Assembly: GCF_000814765.1 (NCBI RefSeq) | Contig: NZ_JWIC01000005.1 | Location: forward strand, 828,470 to 892,469 | Direction of reading: 5' to 3' | DNA length: 64,000 nt | DNA from: Pseudoalteromonas luteoviolacea | GTDB lineage: Bacteria; Pseudomonadota; Gammaproteobacteria; Enterobacterales; Alteromonadaceae | Part shown: positions 9,478 through 20,769 of the stretch, in pieces | Position numbering within the stretch: position 1 is the stretch's first letter | Layout: every line of letters begins with the position of its first letter | Notes under the pieces: model-generated | What the model saw: only the letters and a program-made list of their open reading frames with translations | What the model was told of the DNA's origin: nothing | Databases searched by the model: none | Program-made: the position numbers and the translations under genes

Positions 9478-10580
9478 ACAACCTCCTGAAGTTGAGTATG
9501 TTGAGATATGGGTAACAGCATACTAAAGCATGCTCCTCCGTTAGACGTATTGTTTACTTCAACACGTCCTTTATGCGAATTTGCCACTGAACTAACAACC
9601 GCTAACCCCAGTCCAGTGCCTTGTGATTTAGTAGTAAAAAAAGGTTCAAATAACTTGTCCGCCAAGCTCATATCAACCCCAGGTCCATTATCACAGACCG
9701 AAATACGAACATGATCGTCTTTGTCACGTACGGCACTTAGGGTAATTTGTGCACCAGAGCCAATCACCTGCACACTATTGTGGATCAAGTTTTGAACTGC
9801 ACTGGCAAGTGCTGTCTTATTGCCAATAATTTCAATATCTGGATCTGGCAAGATAACATCTAACTGTGCATTGTGAAGTGATACCATGGCATCAGCCCCA
9901 GCCTTAACTTCATTAAGAAGTTGCTGCATAGATACTTGTTCAATGACTTGCTGTTCTCCGCTTTTCGCAAATAACAGCATGTCATTAACTTGATTTTCGA
10001 GGTCTTTAAGTCTCGACATCAGTTTATTGTGAAACTTTTCGCGAGACTTGTTTGGTAAGTTTTCACTACCTAAGTTAGCACCATATAGCATGGCAGCAGA
10101 GAGAGGTGTTCTGACTTGGTGCGCGAGCGATGCAACCATTTTACCAAGCGCACTTAAGCGCTGCATGTGTGCAACACGCGCTTGCAATCGACGCGTTTCA
10201 GTCAAGTCAGTCATCAAAATTAACTGACCGGGTTCTGGTGTAAGCGCAGTAATTTCTAACTTGATTAAACGCCCGTCTCGCAACGACACTTCATGACCGT
10301 CATCTTGTTGCGGGCTAAAAGAGCGCTGAATAATGTTAAACCACTTTTCACCTTCAAGCGGCTCACCCAGCATATCTTTCGCAATCTGGTTCGCTTTAGC
10401 AATCATACCTTGCCCGTCAAGTACAACGATACCTGCTGGCATGGTATCCACCAAATGGCTTAACCAGCTAGCCTGTTGTCGCAAGTCACTCAGTTCGCCA
10501 ATATATGCTTCTTGCAATAAACAAGGGTTATATTGGTTTTCTGGCACAAATTGTGGATTTATCACTTTCGCTAACGCCAT
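9474..10580 (-). CDS. flrB: Flagellar sensor histidine kinase FlrB (FleS)
   Basis: A 368-residue soluble histidine kinase, with no membrane helix visible, that phosphorylates FlrC. A PAS-like domain is at about residues 35-125. The H-box SLAHQVRTPL has His154. The N-box NLIHNSVQ, the G1 box DNGPGVD and the G2 box GTGLGLAVV are all intact. It is preceded by a perfect-looking sigma-54 promoter, consistent with activation by FlrA. The absence of membrane segments is normal for FlrB/FleS and implies a cytoplasmic signal, probably an assembly state. Confidence 0.95.
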   Translation of the reverse strand: MALAKVINPQFVPENQYNPCLLQEAYIGELSDLRQQASWLSHLVDTMPAGIVVLDGQGMIAKANQIAKDMLGEPLEGEKWFNIIQRSFSPQQDDGHEVSLRDGRLIKLEITALTPEPGQLILMTDLTETRRLQARVAHMQRLSALGKMVASLAHQVRTPLSAAMLYGANLGSENLPNKSREKFHNKLMSRLKDLENQVNDMLLFAKSGEQQVIEQVSMQQLLNEVKAGADAMVSLHNAQLDVILPDPDIEIIGNKTALASAVQNLIHNSVQVIGSGAQITLSAVRDKDDHVRISVCDNGPGVDMSLADKLFEPFFTTKSQGTGLGLAVVSSVANSHKGRVEVNNTSNGGACFSMLLPISQHTQLQEVV

Positions 10581-10616
10581 GACACTACTCTCATGTATCT
10601 TCCTAACAGGATAAAA

Positions 10617-10631
10617 GCAAATGCCGTGCCA
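10617..10631 (-). promoter_or_regulatory. Sigma-54 promoter for flrBC
   Basis: The minus strand reads TGGCACGGCATTTGC followed by T, a full match to the TGGCAC-N5-TTGC consensus. It lies 37 nt before the flrB ATG. FlrA is the expected activator. Confidence 0.8.
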
Positions 10632-10844
10632 AATTTATTTTCTTTAAATAACAATGAAATAGAAGCAAAATCCGATAGACAAAACTTTGACGCACGCCCT
10701 ATAGACTCTCATTAAACACCCGCTTATATAGTGAAAAAGCGCTCAATATGCACGCACCTACGGTTTTAACTAAATCTTGATTTTAAATACTGAATGTAAG
10801 ATAAATGCTTATACCAATATGGCACTCTATTTCAGAGCGTAGTT

Positions 10845-11462
10845 ATGTGTAAAAGATGTTTATGGCTAGATGAGAGCAAACCGGATTATGTTGCTTACCA
10901 TGATCAAGAATGGGGCGTACCCATCTGGGATGATAACAAACTATTTGAATTTATTACCCTCGAATCAGCACAAGCTGGACTGAGCTGGTATACCATCTTA
11001 AAGAAGCGCGAAAATTATAGAGCCGCTTTTAAAGAGTTTGACGTACAGAAAGTCGCACATATGTCAGATCAAGATGTCGAAGCACTGATGGAAAATAAAG
11101 GCATTGTGCGTAATAGAGCCAAAATATTGGCCACCATAAATAATGCACAACGCTTTATCGAAGTACAAGCGGCCTATGGTAGCTTTGCTAAATATCAGTG
11201 GGCATTTGTCAATTTCAATCCCATCGTCAATGATATTAAAAGCAAAGAGGACTACCCCGTCACCAGTGAAATAAGCGAAAAATTTGCCAAAGACTTAAAA
11301 AAGAAAGGATTTAAATTTTTAGGGCCCACCACAGTTTACGCGCATATGCAGGCATGTGGGATGGTGAATGATCATGATAACGACTGCCACGCAAAGCAGC
11401 CGTTAATCGACCTACTGGCTACGTTAAACATAGCCGATGAACTAAACAACGTTCGTAGTTAA
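10845..11462 (+). CDS. tag: DNA-3-methyladenine glycosylase I (Tag)
   Basis: A 205-residue base-excision repair enzyme that removes 3-methyladenine from alkylated DNA. The N-terminus MCKRCLW with DYVAYHDQEWGVP, and the C-terminal CGMVNDHDNDC, supply the Cys, His, His, Cys zinc snap of the Tag family. The helix-hairpin-helix core is ESAQAGLSWYTILKKRENYR. Length matches the family. It is unrelated to motility and lies alone on the plus strand between flrB and flrA, converging on flrA with a 6-nt gap. Confidence 0.95.
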   Translation: MCKRCLWLDESKPDYVAYHDQEWGVPIWDDNKLFEFITLESAQAGLSWYTILKKRENYRAAFKEFDVQKVAHMSDQDVEALMENKGIVRNRAKILATINNAQRFIEVQAAYGSFAKYQWAFVNFNPIVNDIKSKEDYPVTSEISEKFAKDLKKKGFKFLGPTTVYAHMQACGMVNDHDNDCHAKQPLIDLLATLNIADELNNVRS

Positions 11463-11468
11463 TCTGAT

Positions 11469-12905
11469 CTAGTCTCTATTGAGATTATACTTCTTCATTT
11501 TTTCAACAAGTGTCGTACGCCTGACGCCCAGTATTTCCGCGGCCCGTGCTACGACATAATCATATCGCTCCAATGCTTGTGTGATAAGGCTTACCTCTAG
11601 CTCTGCCAAATAATCTTTTAATTCGATCCCTTCATCAGGTAGTAAACCAAGCATAGGCTGTTCTGGCGCCATGATGTCCTCTTCCTCTTCAAAATCACTA
11701 AAACCTTCACTAAATAAATCATTGAAAGCGTCTCTTTCCATGAGCTCTTCTGGATATTCAGGTTCAAAAGCTTCCACTTCAATATAGCGATACTTAATTG
11801 GTAAATCTGTCACATCAACCAATTTGTCTGGAAACATAATCGCCATTCGCTCTACAAGGTTAGCTAACTCACGAATATTGCCTGGCCAAGCATGTGACTT
11901 CAGGCTTTCAACCGCTCTATCAGTGAACTTAACGCCTTTATTACCTTGCTCCGTTACCCGACGAAGTAGCTCCTTCAATAATAAAGGAATATCATCAACG
12001 CGCTGACTCAAAGATGGATTTTCTATTGGAAAAACATTAAGACGATAAAATAAGTCTTCTCGAAACTTACCCTCTTCAATCATCTCTTCAAGATTGCGGT
12101 GTGTCGCCGCAATAACCCGTACATTTGCTTGAATTGGTTTAGTGCCGCCCACTCGCTCGTAGCTACGTTCTTGCAAAACACGCAATAACTTAACTTGCAT
12201 CTGCAATGGCATATCACCGATTTCATCTAAAAACAGGGTGCCGTTTTGAGCCAGTTCAAAGCGCCCTTTTCGAGCAGAAATAGCGCCTGTGAATGCGCCT
12301 TTTTCATGACCAAACAGCTCACTCTCAAGTAGTTCTCCAGGTATCGCACCACAGTTTACCGGTACAAACGGACCATCCGAACGATTTGAAAGCAAGTGAA
12401 CATTGCGAGCCACAACTTCTTTACCCGTTCCAGACTCACCTAAAATCAGAACATTGGCATCAGTTTGTGCAACTTGTGAAATAAGAAAACGAACCTCTTT
12501 GACTGCATCCGTATCCCCGACAAGGCCATCAAATGACTTTGCATCTCGACCTTGCTCTGTTTGACCCGGTAATAAGCTTAGATACTGCTGACAGTCATGT
12601 AACAATTGCATTGTCACATCGTGACTAAATGGTTCAGTGATCAACCCGATCACATTTGCCAGAGACAGCAGAGGCCTTAGCGTTTCTCCGACAAGTATAA
12701 ATGGCTGCGCAGGCAAACTTTTTATATGGCGCTCATGATCCAATCCGTCGAGTGCACCTAATACGACTTTACATTCTTGATATTTTTTGACCAACTCAGG
12801 GGAAAAGTCAGATTCAGCAACCACACACGCAGGTTGCCCACAAAATGACAACGCGGCAGCTAGTCCAGAAGCGCGATTATTGTTGTTATCGATGATCAGT
12901 ATCAT
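11469..12905 (-). CDS. flrA: Master flagellar regulator FlrA (FleQ), sigma-54 activator
   Basis: A 478-residue NtrC-family activator at the top of the polar-flagellum cascade. The N-terminal FleQ-type receiver-like domain (1-115) lacks a clear phospho-acceptor aspartate. The AAA+ domain carries Walker A GESGTGKE at 156-163 and GAFTGA at 203-208. A C-terminal Fis-type helix-turn-helix reads [20 protein letters not shown]. FleQ homologues bind c-di-GMP, but I cannot verify this here. It is separated from flrBC by the tag gene and is transcribed alone. Confidence 0.95.
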   Translation of the reverse strand: MILIIDNNNNRASGLAAALSFCGQPACVVAESDFSPELVKKYQECKVVLGALDGLDHERHIKSLPAQPFILVGETLRPLLSLANVIGLITEPFSHDVTMQLLHDCQQYLSLLPGQTEQGRDAKSFDGLVGDTDAVKEVRFLISQVAQTDANVLILGESGTGKEVVARNVHLLSNRSDGPFVPVNCGAIPGELLESELFGHEKGAFTGAISARKGRFELAQNGTLFLDEIGDMPLQMQVKLLRVLQERSYERVGGTKPIQANVRVIAATHRNLEEMIEEGKFREDLFYRLNVFPIENPSLSQRVDDIPLLLKELLRRVTEQGNKGVKFTDRAVESLKSHAWPGNIRELANLVERMAIMFPDKLVDVTDLPIKYRYIEVEAFEPEYPEELMERDAFNDLFSEGFSDFEEEEDIMAPEQPMLGLLPDEGIELKDYLAELEVSLITQALERYDYVVARAAEILGVRRTTLVEKMKKYNLNRD

Positions 12906-12960
12906 TTGGACTGGATCCGAGAGTATTTATAAGTCTATGAGTATGATTGTAAGGGAGTAT

Positions 12961-13018
12961 CTTAGGGATGCAATACCTAAGTGGCAATTTATTGACGTAA
13001 ACGCCAAATAAATGCCAC
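12961..13018. terminator. Two inverted repeats between the lone flagellin and flrA
   Basis: A CTTAGG...CCTAAG hairpin (12961-12980) is followed by a longer imperfect stem whose arms are GTGGCAATTTATT and AATAAATGCCAC (12981-13018). Both lie downstream of the 13055-13846 flagellin and just upstream of flrA. They could end flagellin transcription or be operators of flrA. Neither has a strong U-run. Confidence 0.4.
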
Positions 13019-13054
13019 GGAGTATGTTTTGAATCAATACAATAGTATTAATTT

Positions 13055-13846
13055 TTATTGAAGAAGGTTCAGTACAGAAGACGCAGACTGATTTGCTTGC
13101 CCTCTTAGAGCCACACTGGTTTGTGACAAAATATCATTCGCTGTTCTTTGTGCAGCTGCTTGTGCGAAGTCCGTATCCGCGATGCGACTTTGACTTTCTG
13201 CAATTCTGTCACTCTGATTTCCCAACCCTCGGATAGTACTATCCAATGTATTTTCAAATGCACCTAACTGAGAGCGTTGCGTATTTACATCTTTTGCAAC
13301 CTGATCAGCCGCCGTAATAGCAGCTTGTGCGCCCGCCTGTGTCGAAATATCAACACTCAAAATACCAGCCGCTACGGTGCCATCTGTTGGCGTAAAGCTT
13401 TGCGTTGTATTTGCATCAGGGCCTACCTGAAAACTTGCCTGCTCACCATCAAATAACGGGTCGCCTCCAAACGTCGTATTCTCAAATGTCTCTGTAATTT
13501 GAGTTTGCAGCTGAGATACTTCGTCCTGTAAAGCCTGTCTGTCGCTATCAGTCAAAGCACCACTGCCCGCTTGAATTGATAATTCTCTAATACGGCTTAC
13601 CGCATCATTAACACCAGATAGTGCCGAGTCGGCTGTTTGAGAATAAGAGATGCCATCATATGCATTACGGATAGATTGATTGTAGCCTTCTTGCTGAGAC
13701 GTTAAACGATTAATAATTTGCAATGCCGCTGCATCGTCAGCTGCCGAGTTTACCTTTTTACCGGTAGCAAGCTGCTGGTTTAATTTATTATTCGTTTGCT
13801 CTGTCTTGTTAAAGAGAGAGTTACTCGGTGAATTGATCTGTAACAT
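13055..13846 (-). CDS. Divergent short flagellin
   Basis: A 263-residue filament subunit. The conserved N-terminal coiled-coil domain (about 1-140, with AADDAAALQIINRL and QTADSALSGVNDAVSRIREL) and C-terminal domain (about 185-263, ending ANQSASSVLNLLQ) are present. A minimal, Thr- and Asp-rich middle lies between them. It starts MLQINSPS, not MALYVNTN, so it is clearly distinct from the three flagellins at 45-48.5 kb. It stands alone beside flrA and the start of the glycosylation island. It may be a minor, sheath-proximal or alternative filament protein; which of these cannot be told here. Confidence 0.9.
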   Translation of the reverse strand: MLQINSPSNSLFNKTEQTNNKLNQQLATGKKVNSAADDAAALQIINRLTSQQEGYNQSIRNAYDGISYSQTADSALSGVNDAVSRIRELSIQAGSGALTDSDRQALQDEVSQLQTQITETFENTTFGGDPLFDGEQASFQVGPDANTTQSFTPTDGTVAAGILSVDISTQAGAQAAITAADQVAKDVNTQRSQLGAFENTLDSTIRGLGNQSDRIAESQSRIADTDFAQAAAQRTANDILSQTSVALRGQANQSASSVLNLLQ

Positions 13847-14068
13847 AACACCTTCCTCCGCAATGCTAGTATCCTTAGTCTACGACGATTAGTGCAAAAA
13901 GTCACCTAAAGTCTAAAATTCGCCTGCGCCCTTTCGTTAAATACTGCAAAATTTAAAAAAGTGATATAAAGTATTGAGTAATCAATTTTTTTAGGATTTA
14001 GGGGCGAATTCTTTACCTAATACTTTTTTCCATTGCGTAAAGAAATCATTGCACCTTTAGACGGGTAA

Positions 14069-16248
<2,180 letters not shown>

Positions 16249-16257
16249 GAAAAATTC

Positions 16258-17391
16258 ATGTCAAATCGCTGTTTAAAACTCGCATTTATCGGGGGCGGCG
16301 CAAATTCAGCTGTCGGTTATGTACACTTTTCAGCTGCCCAATTAGATAATAGGTTTAAAGTCGTTGCTGGTGCATTTAGCCGCGACAAAAAGCACAATCA
16401 ACTGACTGCACAGCAGTGGGGAATTGCTGATGAACATACCTATGATGACTGGCAAGAAATGCTTCAGCAAGAGCAAAGTCACATTGACGCAGTTGTGGTG
16501 CTCACGCCTACCCCCCATCATTTGGAAGTACTTGAAACCCTTTTTAAACTAAATATCCCAACGATATGCGAAAAATCTTTGGTATGCGGCAGTGATGAAG
16601 TACAGCAGCTTGCAAAGCTATACGACACCAAAAAGCATTTTCTTGCTGTGACATTTAACTACTCAGGCTATGCCATGGTCAGAGAGCTTAAAAGCTTAAT
16701 ACAGCACAATAAACTCGGTGTCATTCAGAAAATCCATTTAGAAATGCCTCAAGAAGGCTTCAAACGACCACCAGCCATAGCTGGTAAGGCGTCTCCTCCC
16801 CAGGCTTGGCGGTTAAAAGACTATGCGGTTCCTACTATTTGTCTTGATTTAGGTGTACATCTACATCACCTTTCTAGCTACTTGCTCGACTTGGAGCCTG
16901 AAAAAACCAGTGCTCTATTTGCAACGCATTCAGAGTACACCAATTTAGTCGATGACGTGCAAATGCTACTTAAGTACCCCAATAACGTCACCGGTAGCAT
17001 GTGGATGTCTAAAACAGCCATTGGCCATAGAAATGGCTTAAAAGTGCGCGTTTATGGGACTGAGGGCAGCGCAACTTGGTATCAATTAAATCCAGATGAG
17101 CTTGAGTTAAACTACAACGACGGCCGACGAGAAACCCTCGATAGAGCTGGTCAATGTCAGTACGCGAGTCAATTTAGATACAATCGAATGAAGCCGGGTC
17201 ACCCAACGGGGTTTGTCGAAGCATTTGCCAATTTATATACCGATATTCACCACGCGCTTGTTAGCTACTTAGATAAGGTACCAACTACAAACGAATATGT
17301 ATTTGGATTTGAGCAAGCTCGTGATGGTCTTGCATTATTTGAAGCCGCTACACGGTCAAATGAGTCTGGTAGCTGGGAAAACATAACATAA
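16258..17391 (+). CDS. Gfo/Idh/MocA-family sugar oxidoreductase
   Basis: A 377-residue NAD(P)-dependent oxidoreductase of the glucose-fructose oxidoreductase/inositol dehydrogenase family. The N-terminal Rossmann motif is IGGGANSAVG. The family EKP motif appears here as EKS (ICEKSLVCG), keeping the catalytic lysine. Asp and His of the active site are seen in CLDLGVHLHHLSS. It follows pseC by nine bases with an AGGAAA ribosome site, so it belongs to that operon. It probably oxidises or reduces a position on the nonulosonic acid precursor or a modifying group. The substrate is unknown. Confidence 0.85.
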   Translation: MSNRCLKLAFIGGGANSAVGYVHFSAAQLDNRFKVVAGAFSRDKKHNQLTAQQWGIADEHTYDDWQEMLQQEQSHIDAVVVLTPTPHHLEVLETLFKLNIPTICEKSLVCGSDEVQQLAKLYDTKKHFLAVTFNYSGYAMVRELKSLIQHNKLGVIQKIHLEMPQEGFKRPPAIAGKASPPQAWRLKDYAVPTICLDLGVHLHHLSSYLLDLEPEKTSALFATHSEYTNLVDDVQMLLKYPNNVTGSMWMSKTAIGHRNGLKVRVYGTEGSATWYQLNPDELELNYNDGRRETLDRAGQCQYASQFRYNRMKPGHPTGFVEAFANLYTDIHHALVSYLDKVPTTNEYVFGFEQARDGLALFEAATRSNESGSWENIT

Positions 17392-17398
17392 ACATGTG

Positions 17399-17426
17399 AG
17401 AGTGAAGGCTATACCTTCACTCTTTT
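17399..17426. terminator. Bidirectional terminator between convergent island blocks
   Basis: A 10-bp perfect stem (AGAGTGAAGG and its complement) has a CTATA loop and a TTTT tail on the plus strand. It lies 8 nt past the oxidoreductase stop and reaches the stop codon of the oppositely oriented acyl ligase. Confidence 0.8.
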
Positions 17427-18936
17427 ATTGATTTTGTAACTTCACGTCATTTCTCAATACTTTACCCATTTGATTTCGTGGCATGTCGGCTAATCTCACC
17501 AATTGTCTGGGCTGCTGATAATCGGTCAGTTCCTGCAAACACATTAATCGCAGCGCTTTATCTAATTGCTCATCACCACGCTGCTCATAAACCACTTTGA
17601 TAATCTCACCGAGCTGAGGCTCTGCAACACCAAATGCGACACATTCAATGATGTCAGGGTGACGTTTTATGACAGATTCAATATCTTGTGGGAAAATATT
17701 GATCCCTCCGCTTGAGATCACTTCTTTCTTTCTGCCAACGTAGAATAAATATCCCTGTTCATCAATATACCCCAAATCTCCGGTATAAAAATAACCTTGC
17801 GGATCATACGCTGCATCAGTCGCATCTGGCATTTTATGATAGCCACTGAAAGCGGTGATTGTTTTACAAGCAATTTCGCCAATCTGGCCTGCGTCGAGAA
17901 CGGTGCGCTCAGGAGAGCAGATTTTTATATCTACAAATGGAAGTGGTTTTCCAACACTGCCATTTTTGTGTGGCTGATCTGATACACAAAAATCCGTGAC
18001 CACACCCACCTCAGATGCGCCATAACATTCATGAAAGGCGCAGTTCAGTTTCTCTAGCAATGCCTTCTTAGAATCTGCATTTAACACCGCTGACGATGAC
18101 ACCAGACAACGCAGTGAATTCAAGTTGAAATCTGGACCTTGATAAGACAGCAAACTCTCCAGCTGCGCAGACACAGCAAACAGGAAGCTAATGCGGTGTG
18201 TTTCAATCGCATCTAACCAGCTTTGTAGGACAAACTTCACCATGATCACGGTGGTTGCACCCAACATTAAAGGCATGAGCACGCCCCGCTGAGCTAAGGA
18301 ATGATAAAGTGGTGTTGCAACCAATACTTTATCACTTTCATCTAAACCATAATAATTTTGTGTTGCTTCAATGGCCCGTTGCACCTTACAGTGCTGACTC
18401 AGAACAATCGGCTTCGGTGCGCCAGTCGAACCAGATGTCATGGTCAGTATAAACGGCGCATGCACGTCAACATCACTTTGCAAGTCAGTCGATACATCAC
18501 GATAGGACTGTTCAAATACCTGCTGCCAAGTGACTTCTCCAGCAATGCTTTTTTCAAAACTGATCAACTTACCTTGTTCTACTAAATCTTTCTCAAGTAA
18601 CACTTTACTAATAGTTGGCCAAGCTAACACAGCAGCGACTGGCGTTTTCTTTAATGCAACTTCTAACGCCGCTCCCTTTAAACTCATTGGTAATGGCACA
18701 ATCGCCAGTCCTAGTTTGGCAGCAGCCATCAGTACAATGGGATATTCAACACCATTGGGAGCAAACAGCGCAACTCGATGACCTGGTGTTAGTCCCATCT
18801 GAACAAAATAAGATGCCAATTGACAAACTTTATCGTCTAGCTCCCGGTAACTTAAGCATGAATGTTTGAATATGACCGCTGTTTTATCTGGCATCGATAA
18901 GACGTTACGTTTGAAGATTGAATAAATCCCATCCAT
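17425..18936 (-). CDS. AMP-binding acyl-CoA/acyl-ACP ligase
   Basis: A 503-residue adenylate-forming enzyme that activates a carboxylic acid with ATP and transfers it to a thiol. Visible motifs are the phosphate loop TMTSGSTGAPKPI, the YTGDLGY aspartate, the GRKKEVISSGG hinge and the C-terminal catalytic lysine in RNQMGKVLRN. I start it at the ATG at 18936. It lies one base after the stop of the upstream gene and has a GGTGGAGG ribosome site; a longer frame would overlap the upstream gene. Because an acyl carrier protein gene lies two genes upstream in the same operon, the acceptor is probably that ACP. The acid is unknown. Confidence 0.88.
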   Translation of the reverse strand: MDGIYSIFKRNVLSMPDKTAVIFKHSCLSYRELDDKVCQLASYFVQMGLTPGHRVALFAPNGVEYPIVLMAAAKLGLAIVPLPMSLKGAALEVALKKTPVAAVLAWPTISKVLLEKDLVEQGKLISFEKSIAGEVTWQQVFEQSYRDVSTDLQSDVDVHAPFILTMTSGSTGAPKPIVLSQHCKVQRAIEATQNYYGLDESDKVLVATPLYHSLAQRGVLMPLMLGATTVIMVKFVLQSWLDAIETHRISFLFAVSAQLESLLSYQGPDFNLNSLRCLVSSSAVLNADSKKALLEKLNCAFHECYGASEVGVVTDFCVSDQPHKNGSVGKPLPFVDIKICSPERTVLDAGQIGEIACKTITAFSGYHKMPDATDAAYDPQGYFYTGDLGYIDEQGYLFYVGRKKEVISSGGINIFPQDIESVIKRHPDIIECVAFGVAEPQLGEIIKVVYEQRGDEQLDKALRLMCLQELTDYQQPRQLVRLADMPRNQMGKVLRNDVKLQNQ

Positions 18937-18937
18937 T

Positions 18938-20524
18938 TTAGCCTCCACCGGCTGGAAACTTGGCAACATAATTAAACTCTTCCTCTGATGCTTGAGAGAA
19001 TAGTTGCTGGGTAACATGATACTCTTCTGAATCCGTTTCTAGCGCAACGAACCCTTCTTTTTGATTCAGTAAGTTGACGAATTTGTTGTCTTTATTTATC
19101 ACAGCCACCCACACTGCGTCTGGGTGTAAATCATGACAGTAGGCTAATTGCCATTTCAGGATCAATTGTGCATGGACAAAGCTCACTTTATCACTCGCTG
19201 CAAACCACCCACCAAATAAGTACTTTTTGTTGTTATGACGATACACTTGATGCCATACATATACCAAGGGGTCGTTATCTTCTTCCAGTACATAAGAATG
19301 GCGTTGATTGTTGTACCACCATGTATAATGGTCGATGCGTTTAATCGTGTCAGTTATCGTCATTCGCCACATATTTTCCTGACGATTACGCGCCGTTAAA
19401 TAACCATTTATATCACCATCAGTAATAGGTCGAACTTGAAGTGAGCTACTTATCTTTGACACCACTTCAGGCAACACTTTTACAGACCCAGATAATAATA
19501 GAGGATCCGCGCACATTCCTTGGGTAATATAATCAGCAATGCGACAAGCACCTTTACCATCGACGTCAATGGGCGGGCTGCTTCTCAGTTGTGTTTGCCT
19601 ATCGCGGTGTTCATACAAGGTGGTAATTAGCCGAGCCACTTTTTCCGCTGGATATGTCAGTAATGCTTCCACATGATGAAAATGCCCAAGCTGCTCTAAG
19701 TCTTCTATATTATTTTCTTGATTCGCAGCAAGAGAAAAAGTCAACGCGGGTGTTTGAGTTGCAGCCAATTCGTATAAAGAAGTACCTAACGCCCCCACAA
19801 ATAAGCCTGTGCTCCTGTAATATTGCGCCAAGCTCTTTGGCGAGTGTATCAATTCTAATTGTTTAAATTGCTGACTCAATACTTCCAATTCATGTGTATT
19901 CGTGGCTTTAGGACCTACAACGGCTATCAGCTTGACTTCTGGCAGTGTCAAACATAACTGCTCAATGATTTTTTCAAGTGCACGCCAATCACCGCCACCA
20001 CCTAAAGAAAAGGTAATGCATTCATCGCGTGAAACGGCATATTCGCTCTGGTCATATTCAGGTGACAAAATCGCAAACTGCGGACCAAGCATTAAGTCTG
20101 TATCGGGTGGTGTTAGGGCATCATATCGATTTTGCGTTGTATTACCTGCCCACTTCATATCAACAACCGCATCAGCACAGTGTTCACGGACTAAGTCATC
20201 AATAGCTAACAGTTTCATTCCCGCTTGTTTTGCTGCTCTTTCCCACTTTAAACCAAAATTATAACCATCTAATACAAGCCATTTAATTGGCTGTTCAAGG
20301 GTCTTTAAATAATTTAGACAAAACCTTGCGTCATCATCGCAGTTGTTGAACGGCGGAACAGTCACACAAATTGCGTTGAGTTCAACTAAAAACGGTTCAA
20401 CTACCTCGCTGTGATCAACAAAAAATAGGGTGTGCTCTTGTCTTTTTTCTAGCTCTAACGCTAGCCACTTCATTCTCATTAAGTGGCCAAGCCCACATTG
20501 TGTATCAACACGAAACGCTATCAT
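18938..20524 (-). CDS. pseG: PseG-PseH fusion: UDP-sugar hydrolase plus N-acyltransferase
   Basis: A 528-residue two-domain protein. Residues 1-345 match PseG, the hydrolase that releases UDP from UDP-2,4-diacetamido-trideoxy-altropyranose. They have a glycosyltransferase-B-like fold, the GLGHLMRMKWLA motif with His14, and FSLGGGGDW. Residues from about 365 to 528 look like a GNAT domain in the position of PseH, which acylates the 4-amino group. Its motifs are weak, and I assign it mainly by length, aromatic-rich sequence and pathway logic. The start overlaps the ACP gene (ATGA). No separate pseH is present, which supports the fusion. Confidence 0.87.
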   Translation of the reverse strand: MIAFRVDTQCGLGHLMRMKWLALELEKRQEHTLFFVDHSEVVEPFLVELNAICVTVPPFNNCDDDARFCLNYLKTLEQPIKWLVLDGYNFGLKWERAAKQAGMKLLAIDDLVREHCADAVVDMKWAGNTTQNRYDALTPPDTDLMLGPQFAILSPEYDQSEYAVSRDECITFSLGGGGDWRALEKIIEQLCLTLPEVKLIAVVGPKATNTHELEVLSQQFKQLELIHSPKSLAQYYRSTGLFVGALGTSLYELAATQTPALTFSLAANQENNIEDLEQLGHFHHVEALLTYPAEKVARLITTLYEHRDRQTQLRSSPPIDVDGKGACRIADYITQGMCADPLLLSGSVKVLPEVVSKISSSLQVRPITDGDINGYLTARNRQENMWRMTITDTIKRIDHYTWWYNNQRHSYVLEEDNDPLVYVWHQVYRHNNKKYLFGGWFAASDKVSFVHAQLILKWQLAYCHDLHPDAVWVAVINKDNKFVNLLNQKEGFVALETDSEEYHVTQQLFSQASEEEFNYVAKFPAGGG

Positions 20525-20769
20525 GCTTTATCCAAAACCGCAGATACGAGATTACCAACAATGGCATTTTTTTCATCCAACAGCAGTTCTGGAGACACCT
20601 CAATAGAAAAATGCGCCTCAATTCCCATGGTAAGGGTTAGGATCTCGAACGAATCCAACGCCCCTTCTGTCACAAAGTTATAGCTTTCGAGCGAAGAAGA
20701 AGACAATAGAACTCCTCGCTCCTCCAAAAATTGCTGGATATAGTCAAGTAAAGACTCTCTAGAAGCCAT
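20521..20769 (-). CDS. Acyl carrier protein
   Basis: An 82-residue ACP-like protein. The phosphopantetheine attachment serine is Ser40 in EGALDSFEILTL (DSF in place of the common DSL). It is followed by the acidic helix II/III typical of the family. I start it at the ATG at 20769, which shares its A with the pseI stop codon and has GGGAGGATT upstream. Coupling to pseI and to the pseG-pseH fusion suggests that it carries the acyl group placed on the pseudaminic acid amine. It is not the housekeeping fatty-acid ACP, whose sequence and neighbours differ. Confidence 0.85.
   Translation of the reverse strand: MASRESLLDYIQQFLEERGVLLSSSSLESYNFVTEGALDSFEILTLTMGIEAHFSIEVSPELLLDEKNAIVGNLVSAVLDKA

Noticed and set aside
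13890..13915. Minus-strand AGGTGACTTTTTGC upstream of the lone flagellin as a sigma-54 site
   Set aside because: The spacing is one base short and the -24 element is poor.
18937..19017. Longer 530-residue acyl ligase starting at 19017
   Set aside because: It would overlap the upstream gene by 80 nt; the ATG at 18936 has a strong GGAGG site and family-like length.
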